Assembly: GCA_938030835.1 (NCBI GenBank)
Contig: CALHID010000330.1
Location: forward strand, 1 to 5,934
Direction: 5' to 3'
Source: an uncultured Actinomyces sp.
GTDB lineage: Bacteria; Actinomycetota; Actinomycetes; Actinomycetales; Actinomycetaceae
Length of the DNA: 5,934 nt
In this document: piece by piece, positions 1 to 5,934 of the stretch
Layout: every line of letters begins with the position of its first letter
Position numbering within the stretch: position 1 is the stretch's first letter
Translations under genes and position numbers: made by a program
The notes under the pieces: model-generated
The model's input: only the letters and a program-made list of their open reading frames with translations
Databases searched by the model: none
Told to the model about the DNA's origin: nothing

Positions 1-572
1 GAACAACAACTTGAGAGCTCGTCGCGCTGCATTAAATCATGACCACGGTAGCTCACTCCAAGATTGAGAGCAGTGCGGTGAAAATCAACAGGAACTTTCC
101 CGTTATGGAAGGCACGAGCTACAACATGTACCTCTGTAAACCCCAATGAGACAACAGCTGCAAGCGCTGATGCCGCCGTTGCTCCAGAACCAATAATGAC
201 CGCTCTTCCGTGGCTGTCTAGGCCCGAGCGACTTCTACTAAGCTCAATCGCCCGGCTCATTCCGTAAACATCAGTATTGAAGCCGGTCTTTAAGCTTCCA
301 GTAGGGATAAGAGTATTGACCGAATTAAGAGCTTCACCTTGAGGATCGACGACATCAAGAAGCGGTATTACTGCCTTCTTGCACGGCATCGTAATAGAGA
401 CACCAACGCATTCATCATCAATCGAAGAAATCCACTGAGGTAAGGACTCTGCGGTGACTTCATGCTTCAGATAGGTCCATCCGCTCAGCCCTGCGCAATC
501 CCACAAGCAGCGATGGATCAGCGGGGACAACGAATGCTCAATGGGTGATCCAATAACGCACGCCCAAGGCAT
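1..572 (-). CDS. aroE: Shikimate dehydrogenase (NADP+), 3'-truncated by window edge
   Basis: This gene reduces 3-dehydroshikimate to shikimate with NADPH, a cytoplasmic step of the chorismate pathway. The first 190 codons are present, against a usual family length of about 270-290. Seen in the translation: the substrate-binding start G8-S-P-I-E-H-S-L-S-P17; the ITMPCK block with the expected catalytic lysine K65; NSVNT with N86; GFNTD with the catalytic aspartate D101; and a Rossmann nucleotide loop G128-S-G-A-T-A133. The stretch after the second Rossmann strand reads VVAR (R153) rather than the NRT motif that reads the NADP 2'-phosphate in the E. coli type, which I believe is common in actinobacteria. 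The ATG overlaps the mltG TGA by one base (TGATG), with GGGGAAG five bases upstream, so this start is well supported. It is the last visible gene of the alaS operon. The family call is secure; the C-terminal part and next gene lie outside the window. Confidence 0.95.
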   Translation of the reverse strand, partial: MPWACVIGSPIEHSLSPLIHRCLWDCAGLSGWTYLKHEVTAESLPQWISSIDDECVGVSITMPCKKAVIPLLDVVDPQGEALNSVNTLIPTGSLKTGFNTDVYGMSRAIELSRSRSGLDSHGRAVIIGSGATAASALAAVVSLGFTEVHVVARAFHNGKVPVDFHRTALNLGVSYRGHDLMQRDELSSCC

Positions 573-1981
573 CAGCACTTCCCCTGATGGGTTGAACAAT
601 ACTCCTCAAGACGCTTCGTATTCTGGGTTTGCTCATCATGGGTCGCGGCAAAGAGAGTTTCACCAGAATCCAGATCAACAGTCACAAAGTACAGCCAATT
701 TCCCTCAGTGGGGTGAATAGCCGCATTAATGGCCTCGCTAGACGGCTGAGAAATAGGTGATGGGGGAAGCCCTGGATTTCGATATGTGTTATATGGATTG
801 TCAGCTGCAAGGTCTTCAGCAGTGGGAATACCACCGGTTTTCCCAACTCCATAAAGAACAGTCGAATCCATTTGCAAAAGACCACGGGTCTCACCATTCG
901 TATCGGCAAGGCGGTTGTCGATAACCCGCGAGACCATCGGTAGGTATTCGGGATTTCGAACCTCACGCTCAAGAATCGATGCTTTTGTGAGGACCTTCTC
1001 CCGATCTGCTGCGGACACACCGAGGTCGTCAAGCTGCTTCTTAGTTGCAGCCACCATTTGAGTAATTAATGACTCAGCGGTCTCTCCCTCTGCGAGCTCA
1101 TAGGACCCGGGTGCAAGCCATCCTTCCACATTCCCATTTGCTTCGGCGGGCAACCCAATAGTCGTTGCATCCGCCATCGCAGTTTTTACCTGGTCAAGTG
1201 GAATATCGGTCACCAGCGCAATCTGTTCGGCAACCTGATCCTTCGTTTGTCCGGGGGTAACAGTCACCGTATTATCCATACGATTCGCATCATCAAGGAG
1301 CGCAGCGATTGCACCCGAGGCGCTCATCTCTTTCTTCAAGGTGTAGCTACCTGGACGAATACCGACAGCAGCCTTATTAGCCTCAAACGCACGAATAAAA
1401 GCTGATAGCGACTTAACGACACCGGCATCGACAAGTCGTTGTCCAATCTGCTGGCCCGATTCACCGTCATAAATTGTGACGACAACTTGACCATTTCCTG
1501 GACCCGGGAAATCATCAGCCGCTGTACTTGACGAGGAGGAGCCTCGAAGTTGCGTGTAAGCAAGATAAATTCCACCAGCACAGAGCGTGAGGGTCAGGAG
1601 AAGAACAATGAATGTACGAATTGAACGACGGCGCCTGCGCTTGCGAACTGCACGCCGTTCTTGCGCAAGACGCCTGCTCCGCATTCCAGTCGTCTCGGAC
1701 GCTGTCTCTTCATGCGCTAGACGTCGAGTACGTCGCGTTGGAAGGCCTGCGGGCACAGCGGTTTCTGGAGCAGAGGCCTCGTGGCTTCCCGGACGAAGAA
1801 TCTGATTAAAGTCAGTATCATTCGCACGCGAGCGAGCGGAGGTACGAGATGCCTCAGGGCTGTCACCAGGCTGGGACTCCTCACCTTGCACCTGCGGCTG
1901 TGAAGCTACAGATTCTTGCGCGCGACGTTGGTGAATGCTCGCTCGCTTGGGGAAAGGATATCCGGGCGTATTGTCGCTCAT
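572..1981 (-). CDS. mltG: Endolytic peptidoglycan transglycosylase MltG (YceG-like)
   Basis: MltG is a membrane-anchored endolytic transglycosylase that cuts nascent glycan strands near the elongation machinery and so limits strand length. Numbering from the ATG at 1981 (469 residues): 1-110 is a polar, disordered cytoplasmic tail; 109-119 is a very basic cluster ending in five arginines; about 124-143 is one membrane helix; 148-152 is a serine run; the YceG domain follows outside. Family motifs seen are EGWLAPGSYEL (about 286-296), ASILERE with the expected catalytic glutamate E338 (aligned to E. coli ASIVEKE), NPYNTYRNPGLPPSPI (395-410) and the C-terminal YFVTVDLDSGETLFAATHDE (431-450). The charge pattern predicts N-in topology. 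A GTG one codon upstream (1984) is an alternative start; ATG is preferred because GAGGAAGG then sits six bases away rather than three. The gene overlaps ruvX and aroE by one base each. The tail is much longer than in E. coli, as is usual in actinobacteria. Confidence 0.95.
   Translation of the reverse strand: MSDNTPGYPFPKRASIHQRRAQESVASQPQVQGEESQPGDSPEASRTSARSRANDTDFNQILRPGSHEASAPETAVPAGLPTRRTRRLAHEETASETTGMRSRRLAQERRAVRKRRRRRSIRTFIVLLLTLTLCAGGIYLAYTQLRGSSSSSTAADDFPGPGNGQVVVTIYDGESGQQIGQRLVDAGVVKSLSAFIRAFEANKAAVGIRPGSYTLKKEMSASGAIAALLDDANRMDNTVTVTPGQTKDQVAEQIALVTDIPLDQVKTAMADATTIGLPAEANGNVEGWLAPGSYELAEGETAESLITQMVAATKKQLDDLGVSAADREKVLTKASILEREVRNPEYLPMVSRVIDNRLADTNGETRGLLQMDSTVLYGVGKTGGIPTAEDLAADNPYNTYRNPGLPPSPISQPSSEAINAAIHPTEGNWLYFVTVDLDSGETLFAATHDEQTQNTKRLEEYCSTHQGKC
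578..584 (-). promoter_or_regulatory. aroE Shine-Dalgarno within a start-site hairpin
   Basis: GGGGAAG lies five bases upstream of the aroE ATG, inside the last codons of mltG. Flanking arms CATCAG (584-589) and CTGATG (570-575) are perfectly complementary. The loop is GGGAAGTG (576-583), so most of the ribosome site would be displayed in the loop while the start codon sits in the 3' arm. Pairing is read from sequence; a regulatory effect is inference. Confidence 0.6.
1658..1732 (-). repeat. Duplicated arginine-rich motif in the MltG cytoplasmic tail
   Basis: The tail contains RTRRLAHE (encoded 1709-1732) and RSRRLAQE (1658-1681), 17 residues apart. They fit the pattern R-[ST]-R-R-L-A-[HQ]-E. 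The DNA of the two copies differs at several third positions, so the protein motif is better kept than the bases. A looser third match, QRRAQE, lies near residues 18-23. The repeat is seen directly; any binding role is unknown. Confidence 0.6.
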
Positions 1982-2451
1982 CACTGTCCTTCCTCAAGGA
2001 CAAGTTCCTTTCCAGGAGCTCGTCCGCTCATTCGTTCCATTTCCAAGGCTGTTTCCAGAATAATAGACGCAGCCACTTGATCAATCATCTGACGATGTTC
2101 ACGCCGTTCAACTCCGGCCTGGAGAAGACGCTCATGCCCTTCATGCGAACTTAGGCGTTCGTCAACTAAGCACACACGACACTCAGGTAAGACCATCTTA
2201 AGCTTTCGCGCATAGCGACGTGCTCCCTTTGCCGAAATCCCTTCGCCACCGCGCATATGCCTCGGTAAGCCAACGATAATTTCAATAACCTGAAGCTCAT
2301 TGACGTAGCGAACAATCTCGTTAATTTCCGAGGCGTCGTCTTGGCGTGTCAGTGTTTCGAGAGGTAGGGCCAGGACGCCCCCCGCGTCACTTCGCGCGAG
2401 GCCGACCCTGACCGTCCCAACATCGACAGCCAGACGAACTCCCGGCCGCAT
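1981..2451 (-). CDS. ruvX: RuvX/YqgF, putative Holliday junction resolvase / pre-16S rRNA nuclease
   Basis: This is a small cytoplasmic RNase H-fold nuclease. The family is linked both to Holliday junction resolution and to 16S rRNA 5'-end maturation; sequence alone cannot tell which dominates. Numbering from the ATG at 2451 (156 residues): the first strand carries LAVDVGTVRVGLARSD with metal-ligand candidate D10; IIVGLP (58-63) follows; VDERLSS (96-102) carries E98; IDQVAASIILE (123-133) carries D124. These are the conserved blocks of the family, and the length is normal. A GTG one codon upstream (2454) would give a four-base overlap with alaS. The ATG is preferred because the weak AAAGAG ribosome site is five bases from it but only two from the GTG. 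The stop overlaps the mltG start by one base (TGATG). This gene lies between alaS and mltG, its usual actinobacterial position, and has no room for its own promoter outside coding sequence. Confidence 0.95.
   Translation of the reverse strand: MRPGVRLAVDVGTVRVGLARSDAGGVLALPLETLTRQDDASEINEIVRYVNELQVIEIIVGLPRHMRGGEGISAKGARRYARKLKMVLPECRVCLVDERLSSHEGHERLLQAGVERREHRQMIDQVAASIILETALEMERMSGRAPGKELVLEEGQ
1985..2002 (-). promoter_or_regulatory. Hairpin displaying the mltG Shine-Dalgarno
   Basis: On the minus strand TGTCCTT, loop GAGG, then AAGGACA form a perfect seven-pair stem that ends immediately before the GTGATG start of mltG. The Shine-Dalgarno GAGGAAGG (1988-1995) is half in the loop and half in the 3' arm. 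The element lies in the last codons of ruvX, so a ribosome finishing ruvX would melt it. The pairing is exact; a coupling function is inferred. Confidence 0.55.
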
Positions 2452-5159
2452 CACAGCTCTTTAATCTGCTCGTTCACATCCGCCAATGCGTCGTCAATTG
2501 CAGCGGGGTTCGACCCACCGCCCTGAGCAAGGTCATCGCGACCGCCGCCACCGCCGCCAAGAATCTGTGCGGCGCGACGAACAAACTGTCCCGCGCGTGC
2601 ACTGTGCTGGCGCGCTAGATCGTTCGTTGCAACAGTTACCATGGGCTTCCCGTTGACGATCGCTGCAAGAGCAACCAGAACTGGGCCATCATTCCCCAGA
2701 CGTTCACGCACATCAGTAGCCATTGCACGGAGCTCATCTGCCGTACCAAGAGCCCCAACCGGTGCGACAACCGAGGTGAATTTACCGATCTTACGAGCAT
2801 TCTGTGCAAGAAGAGCCGCTTCGGCTAGAGCCTGCTGCTCGCGAATCTTCTGAAGCTCCTTCTCCGCATCGCGAAGGCGAGTCATGACAGACTCAAGTCG
2901 TGTCGTGAGTTCATCTGGGCGACCACCCAGCATGGAAGTCAGTTGTGAAACTAACGCATGTTCCTTCGCTTGGAAGGAATAAGCCCCATCACCGACAAGC
3001 GCGTCGATTCGACGAACACCCGAACCAATGGAACCTTCACCCAAAACGGTAATGCGTCCAAGGTGACCGGTGGATGGAACGTGAGTACCACCGCAAAGCT
3101 CACGATCGAAGTTGTCACCGATAGTGACCACGCGGACCTCAGAACCGTACTTCTCACCAAAGAGCGCGATCGCACCCGAGCGCTTGGCCTCATCAAGAGA
3201 CATGACCTCAGTGGTCACAGGAAGATTTTCTGCAAGCTTTTCGTTAACAAGGCTTTCGATTTCGTTCAGCTGGCCTTCGCCAAGCGAACTTGAGTTCGTG
3301 AAATCAAAGCGCAGGCGTGAAGGAGAGTTCTCGCTACCTGCTTGTTCTGCGTCTTTGTTCACGATGCGTCGCAGTCCCGCATAGACCATGTGCGTTGCAG
3401 TGTGAGCGCGAGCGATAGCGAGTCGACGTACAGTGTCAATCTGTGCAAAGGCCTTCTCCCCCAGCGTCGCAGTCCCTTCAGTCAGGGTGCCACGGTGTAC
3501 TGAAAGACCGCGCACAGGAGCCTGCACGTCGTGTACCTCGATAACACCGCCATCAGCAAGTCGAATGGTGCCGTGATCAGCAAGCTGACCACCCATCTCT
3601 GCGTAGAAGGGAGTTCGGTCCAGGATGATTTCTACTTCAGCAGGCGCACTAACTGCAGGGGTTGGAACGCCATCGACCAGCAGGCCGGCGACTTGGGCAT
3701 CCGAAGCGCTCTCTGTGTAGCCAACAAAAGTTGAACCGCCACCGAGTTCCTTTTCGATATCGTGGAAAATACGAACGTCAGTGTGGCCCGTCTTCTTCGC
3801 ACGAGCGTCGGCACGTGCGCGTTCCTTCTGCTCCTCCATCAGCGCACGGAAAGCAGCTTCGTCAACGTGGACGCCCTGTTCCGATGCCATCTCCAAAGTC
3901 AGGTCGATCGGGAAGCCATAGGTATCGTGAAGTGAAAATGCCGCTTCGCCAGAAATCATCGGAGCACCCGGAGCAGCCTTTGCCTTCTCAACTGCGGCAT
4001 CAAGAATAGTGGTGCCCGCAGTAAGAGTACGACGGAAGGCGTCTTCTTCCGCATATGCCACTTCAGAAATAGTTCCCCAATTCTCTTCGAGTTCAGGGTA
4101 GGAAGCCTTCATTGCATCTTTCGAAGCGGTCAGCAGAGTCGGCATCGTGGCCGTATCAACGCCGAGCAAACGCATCGAACGAACTGCGCGTCGAATAAGG
4201 CGGCGAAGCACATAGCCTCGGCCGTCATTTCCAGGACGAACGCCATCACCAATCAACATCAGCGAAGAGCGTACGTGATCAGCAACCACTCGAAGACGAA
4301 CATCATCGTCGTAGGCAGCTCCGGCCTCGGGACCGGCTGCGCCAAGACCGTAACGCTTACCGCTCATCTCCTCGGCGGCAGCGATAACGGGATAAACCTC
4401 ATCAATCTCATACATATTCGGCTTGTCTTGCATGACGAAAGCCAAGCGTTCCAAACCTGCACCGGTATCGATCGCTTTCTGGTCAAGCTCACCCAATAGC
4501 GGGTAATCCTTACCGCTTCCCTCACCGCGCATGTACTGGTCGAAAACCAGATTCCACAGCTCAAGATAACGGTCGCCACCCGGGTCAACATTGCCCCCCA
4601 CGGCCTCGGGACCGTAGGCAGGACCGCGATCGTAGTGCCACTCGCAGCAAGGACCCGCAGGCCCGGGCTGACCGGTGTCCCAGAAGTTTTCTTCGCGGGG
4701 TAGACGCACAATGTGGCGAGGATCCATTCCGACCTCCTTGGTCAGAACATCGAATGCCTCGTCGTCCTTCTCCCAAATGGTGACCCACATGCGATCGCCA
4801 TCAAGGCCATACTTGCCTTCCGATTGTGAGCCTGTGAGCAGATCCCACGCGAAGTGAATAGCGCCTTCCTTGAAGTAATCGCCGAAGGAGAAGTTACCGT
4901 TCATCTGGAAGAAGGTACCGTGACGGGTCGTGCGACCAACGTTGTCGATATCGTTCGTACGAATGCACTTTTGAACAGATGCAGCCCTGGGCCAAGGCGC
5001 CGGTTCAACACCGGTGATGTAAGGAATGAAGGGCACCATACCGGCGATGGTGAACAAAATAGAAGGCTCAGGAGACACCAAAGAAACAGATGGACGAATC
5101 TCGTGTCCTTGTGATGCAAAGTAGTCAAGCCAACGTTGACGAATTTCAGAAGTGCGCAT
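2451..5159 (-). CDS. alaS: Alanyl-tRNA synthetase
   Basis: This class II synthetase charges tRNA-Ala in the cytoplasm and hydrolyses mischarged Ser- and Gly-tRNA-Ala. At 902 residues it is full length (E. coli about 876). Visible in order: motif 1 region ILFTIAGMVPFIPYITG (34-50); motif 2 TTRHGTFFQMNGNFSFGDYF (77-96); motif 3 DTGAGLERLA (231-240); the tRNA-recognition stretch GVRPGNDGRGYVLRRLIRRA (306-325); editing-site zinc ligands HTATH (H586, H590) and CGGTH (C689, H693); a probable coiled coil (about 750-787); and the glycine-rich C-Ala end with six glycines (868-873) followed by GRDDLAQGGG in register. No motif is broken. The ATG at 5159 places the N-terminus MRTSEIRQRWLDYF as in homologues; only GGGG is present as a weak ribosome site. 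It is the first gene after the rpsD terminator and its stop overlaps ruvX by one base, so it probably leads the operon alaS-ruvX-mltG-aroE. Confidence 0.98.
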   Translation of the reverse strand: MRTSEIRQRWLDYFASQGHEIRPSVSLVSPEPSILFTIAGMVPFIPYITGVEPAPWPRAASVQKCIRTNDIDNVGRTTRHGTFFQMNGNFSFGDYFKEGAIHFAWDLLTGSQSEGKYGLDGDRMWVTIWEKDDEAFDVLTKEVGMDPRHIVRLPREENFWDTGQPGPAGPCCEWHYDRGPAYGPEAVGGNVDPGGDRYLELWNLVFDQYMRGEGSGKDYPLLGELDQKAIDTGAGLERLAFVMQDKPNMYEIDEVYPVIAAAEEMSGKRYGLGAAGPEAGAAYDDDVRLRVVADHVRSSLMLIGDGVRPGNDGRGYVLRRLIRRAVRSMRLLGVDTATMPTLLTASKDAMKASYPELEENWGTISEVAYAEEDAFRRTLTAGTTILDAAVEKAKAAPGAPMISGEAAFSLHDTYGFPIDLTLEMASEQGVHVDEAAFRALMEEQKERARADARAKKTGHTDVRIFHDIEKELGGGSTFVGYTESASDAQVAGLLVDGVPTPAVSAPAEVEIILDRTPFYAEMGGQLADHGTIRLADGGVIEVHDVQAPVRGLSVHRGTLTEGTATLGEKAFAQIDTVRRLAIARAHTATHMVYAGLRRIVNKDAEQAGSENSPSRLRFDFTNSSSLGEGQLNEIESLVNEKLAENLPVTTEVMSLDEAKRSGAIALFGEKYGSEVRVVTIGDNFDRELCGGTHVPSTGHLGRITVLGEGSIGSGVRRIDALVGDGAYSFQAKEHALVSQLTSMLGGRPDELTTRLESVMTRLRDAEKELQKIREQQALAEAALLAQNARKIGKFTSVVAPVGALGTADELRAMATDVRERLGNDGPVLVALAAIVNGKPMVTVATNDLARQHSARAGQFVRRAAQILGGGGGGRDDLAQGGGSNPAAIDDALADVNEQIKEL

Positions 5160-5173
5160 AGTACCCCATAGTA
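5157..5173 (-). promoter_or_regulatory. Duplicated heptamer at the alaS start; candidate -10 / leaderless start
   Basis: TACTATG occurs twice in a row, separated by GGG; the second copy contains the alaS start codon. The upstream copy, TACTAT at 5168-5173, fits the actinobacterial -10 pattern TANNNT and lies eight bases before the ATG, which would give an almost leaderless mRNA. No convincing -35 hexamer is seen at 16-19 bases upstream. The GGGG between copies may instead act as a weak ribosome site. The repeat is certain; the promoter call is tentative. Confidence 0.3.
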
Positions 5174-5266
5174 GTGGACATCAATAAGAATCGTGTATTG
5201 GTCATTCGCGCGTACTAAATAAAGCAAAGCCCCGAGGCGCTGCCTCGGGGCTTTACATAAACGCAA
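5160..5266. other. rpsD-alaS intergenic region
   Basis: This 107-base gap separates rpsD from alaS. It holds the rpsD terminator at its rpsD side and then about 66 bases of AT-richer sequence that must contain any dedicated alaS promoter. No open reading frame, tRNA or recognisable T-box leader fits here. In several actinobacteria I recall a small DUF948 gene between rpsD and alaS; there is none in this gap. Confidence 0.7.
5226..5254 (-). terminator. rpsD rho-independent terminator, symmetrical
   Basis: Perfect 13-pair stem: AAAGCCCCGAGGC and GCCTCGGGGCTTT around a three-base loop. It starts 12 bases after the rpsD stop. On the minus strand the stem is followed by GCTTTATTTAG, which with the terminal CTTT gives an interrupted U-rich tail. 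The A and T ends are mirrored, so the hairpin is identical on the plus strand apart from its weaker tail (ACATAA). It should insulate alaS from the highly expressed rpsD. Confidence 0.92.
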
Positions 5267-5890
5267 TCAGCGCGAGTAGTGTTCGACGACCATCTGCACG
5301 TCGCAGGTGACGGGAACTTCAGCGCGCTTCGGGCGACGCACCAGCGTTGCCTTCAGGCGAGCAATGTCAACGTCCAGGTAATCGGGAGTTGCGGGAAGAG
5401 CTTCCTGGTTGATGCCTTCAGCTGCAATCTCGAAGGGAACGGAGGTCTGAGACTTCGGCTTGACCTGCAGGGTCTGTCCCGGCTTCACGCGGAAGGAAGG
5501 ACGATCGACGATCTTGCCGTCAACCATGATGTGACGGTGAACGACGAACTGACGTGCCTGCTGGATGGTGCGAGCAAAACCTGCACGCAGCACCAGAGCG
5601 TCAAGACGCATTTCAAGGAGCTCGACCAAGTTCTCACCGGTCAGGCCAGCAGTACGACGTGCTTCTTCGAAGACGTGACGCATCTGAGCCTCACGAATGC
5701 CGTACTGAGCGCGCAGACGCTGCTTTTCCTTCAGACGAACGGCGTAGTCAGATTCCTGGCGGCGACGGGTACGACCGTGTTCGCCGGGACCATACGGACG
5801 CTTTTCGAAGTAACGAACAGCCTTCGGGGTGAGAGCAAAGCCCAGCGCGCGGGACTCGCGCACCTGCTTGCGTGAACGATTGTGAGCCAT
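5267..5890 (-). CDS. rpsD: 30S ribosomal protein S4
   Basis: S4 is a primary 16S rRNA-binding protein that starts assembly of the 30S body and shapes decoding fidelity at the mRNA entry region. The 207 residues match the family length. Seen: a basic N-terminus NRSRKQVRESRALGFALTPK (4-23); EKRPYGPGEHGRTRRR (29-44); SDYAVRLKEKQRLRAQYGI (47-65); GLTGENLVELLEMRLDALVL (82-101); the S4 RNA-binding fold ARTIQQARQFVVHRHIMVDG (106-125) to about 155; and the C-terminal VPVTCDVQMVVEHY (192-205). The zinc-finger cysteines of the C+ form are absent; the only cysteine is C196, so this is the zinc-independent actinobacterial form. The ATG at 5890 has AGGAAAGG seven bases upstream. Choice of codons looks more biased than in mltG or aroE, as expected for a highly expressed gene. 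It ends at a strong terminator, so it is probably transcribed separately from alaS. Confidence 0.98.
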   Translation of the reverse strand: MAHNRSRKQVRESRALGFALTPKAVRYFEKRPYGPGEHGRTRRRQESDYAVRLKEKQRLRAQYGIREAQMRHVFEEARRTAGLTGENLVELLEMRLDALVLRAGFARTIQQARQFVVHRHIMVDGKIVDRPSFRVKPGQTLQVKPKSQTSVPFEIAAEGINQEALPATPDYLDVDIARLKATLVRRPKRAEVPVTCDVQMVVEHYSR

Positions 5891-5897
5891 TAAATGA

Positions 5898-5905
5898 CCT
5901 TTCCT
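5898..5905 (-). promoter_or_regulatory. rpsD Shine-Dalgarno
   Basis: AGGAAAGG lies seven bases upstream of the rpsD ATG. It is the best-formed ribosome site with normal spacing in the window and fixes the start of S4 at 5890. Confidence 0.85.
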
Positions 5906-5919
5906 GTCTCTTATGTCGC

Positions 5920-5934
5920 ATTCGCAAAACGAAT
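5920..5934. repeat. Short inverted repeat upstream of rpsD
   Basis: ATTCG and CGAAT flank a five-base spacer at the extreme window edge, about 30 bases upstream of the rpsD start. It could be an operator half of the rpsD promoter region or chance; the sequence beyond it is not available and no -10/-35 pair can be fixed. Confidence 0.3.

Noticed and set aside
682..1032. 116-codon minus-strand frame within mltG
   Set aside because: It lies over the conserved catalytic part of MltG in another frame and has no recognisable features.
2537..2560. GCC/ACC triplet run near the alaS 3' end looking like a microsatellite
   Set aside because: It encodes the conserved glycine run of the AlaRS C-Ala domain, so protein constraint explains it.
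4364..4788. Minus- and plus-strand reading frames inside alaS (for example 4364-4711, 4585-4788, 4275-4499)
   Set aside because: They overlap intact AlaRS catalytic-core motifs in another frame and show no domain or start signal of their own.
5160..5225. Possible T-box or other amino-acid-responsive leader before alaS
   Set aside because: Only about 66 bases are available after the terminator, too short for a T-box, and no specifier stem or conserved T-box sequence is seen.
4901..5266. 121-codon minus-strand frame spanning the rpsD-alaS gap into alaS
   Set aside because: It would start at the rpsD stop, read through the terminator hairpin, and overlap alaS in a different frame; composition and motifs do not suggest a protein.
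5279..5875. 198-codon plus-strand reading frame opposite almost all of rpsD
   Set aside because: It is a mirror of a highly biased ribosomal protein gene; the translation has no recognisable family motif and no convincing ribosome site, while the minus strand encodes an unmistakable S4.

Overview
The window looks like a housekeeping block from an actinobacterial chromosome. All five protein genes are on the minus strand. Read in the direction of transcription (high to low coordinates), the order is rpsD, alaS, ruvX, mltG, aroE. The last four in this order are a conserved actinobacterial cluster, often followed by other shikimate genes. Several features point to an actinomycete: S4 is the cysteine-poor form typical of Micrococcales/Actinomycetales, AlaRS has actinobacterial wording around its class II motifs, and MltG has a long disordered basic cytoplasmic tail. 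The base composition looks moderate rather than very GC-rich (judged by eye, not counted). That would suit a moderate-GC member of Actinomycetaceae or a relative, but no genus can be assigned.

Layout: positions 5891-5934 hold the rpsD leader with a clear Shine-Dalgarno. rpsD (5267-5890) encodes ribosomal protein S4 and is followed by a strong symmetrical hairpin terminator (5226-5254). The 107-base gap before alaS has no gene and must hold any alaS promoter. alaS (2451-5159) is a full-length alanyl-tRNA synthetase with aminoacylation, editing and C-Ala domains. ruvX (1981-2451), mltG (572-1981) and aroE (1-572, cut by the window edge) follow with no spacing. Each of the three junctions has the same TGATG stop/start overlap, so these four genes are almost certainly one translationally coupled operon.

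Functionally, rpsD and alaS serve translation. RuvX is an RNase H-fold nuclease linked to Holliday junction and rRNA processing. MltG sets peptidoglycan strand length at the membrane. AroE makes shikimate for aromatic amino acids. They share an operon rather than one pathway.

No mobile element, CRISPR array, tRNA or rRNA was seen, and I found no undescribed multi-gene system. The points most worth a second look are small: two consecutive gene junctions (ruvX/mltG and mltG/aroE) carry perfect short hairpins that display the Shine-Dalgarno in the loop, the MltG tail has a repeated arginine-rich motif, and a duplicated heptamer overlaps the alaS start.
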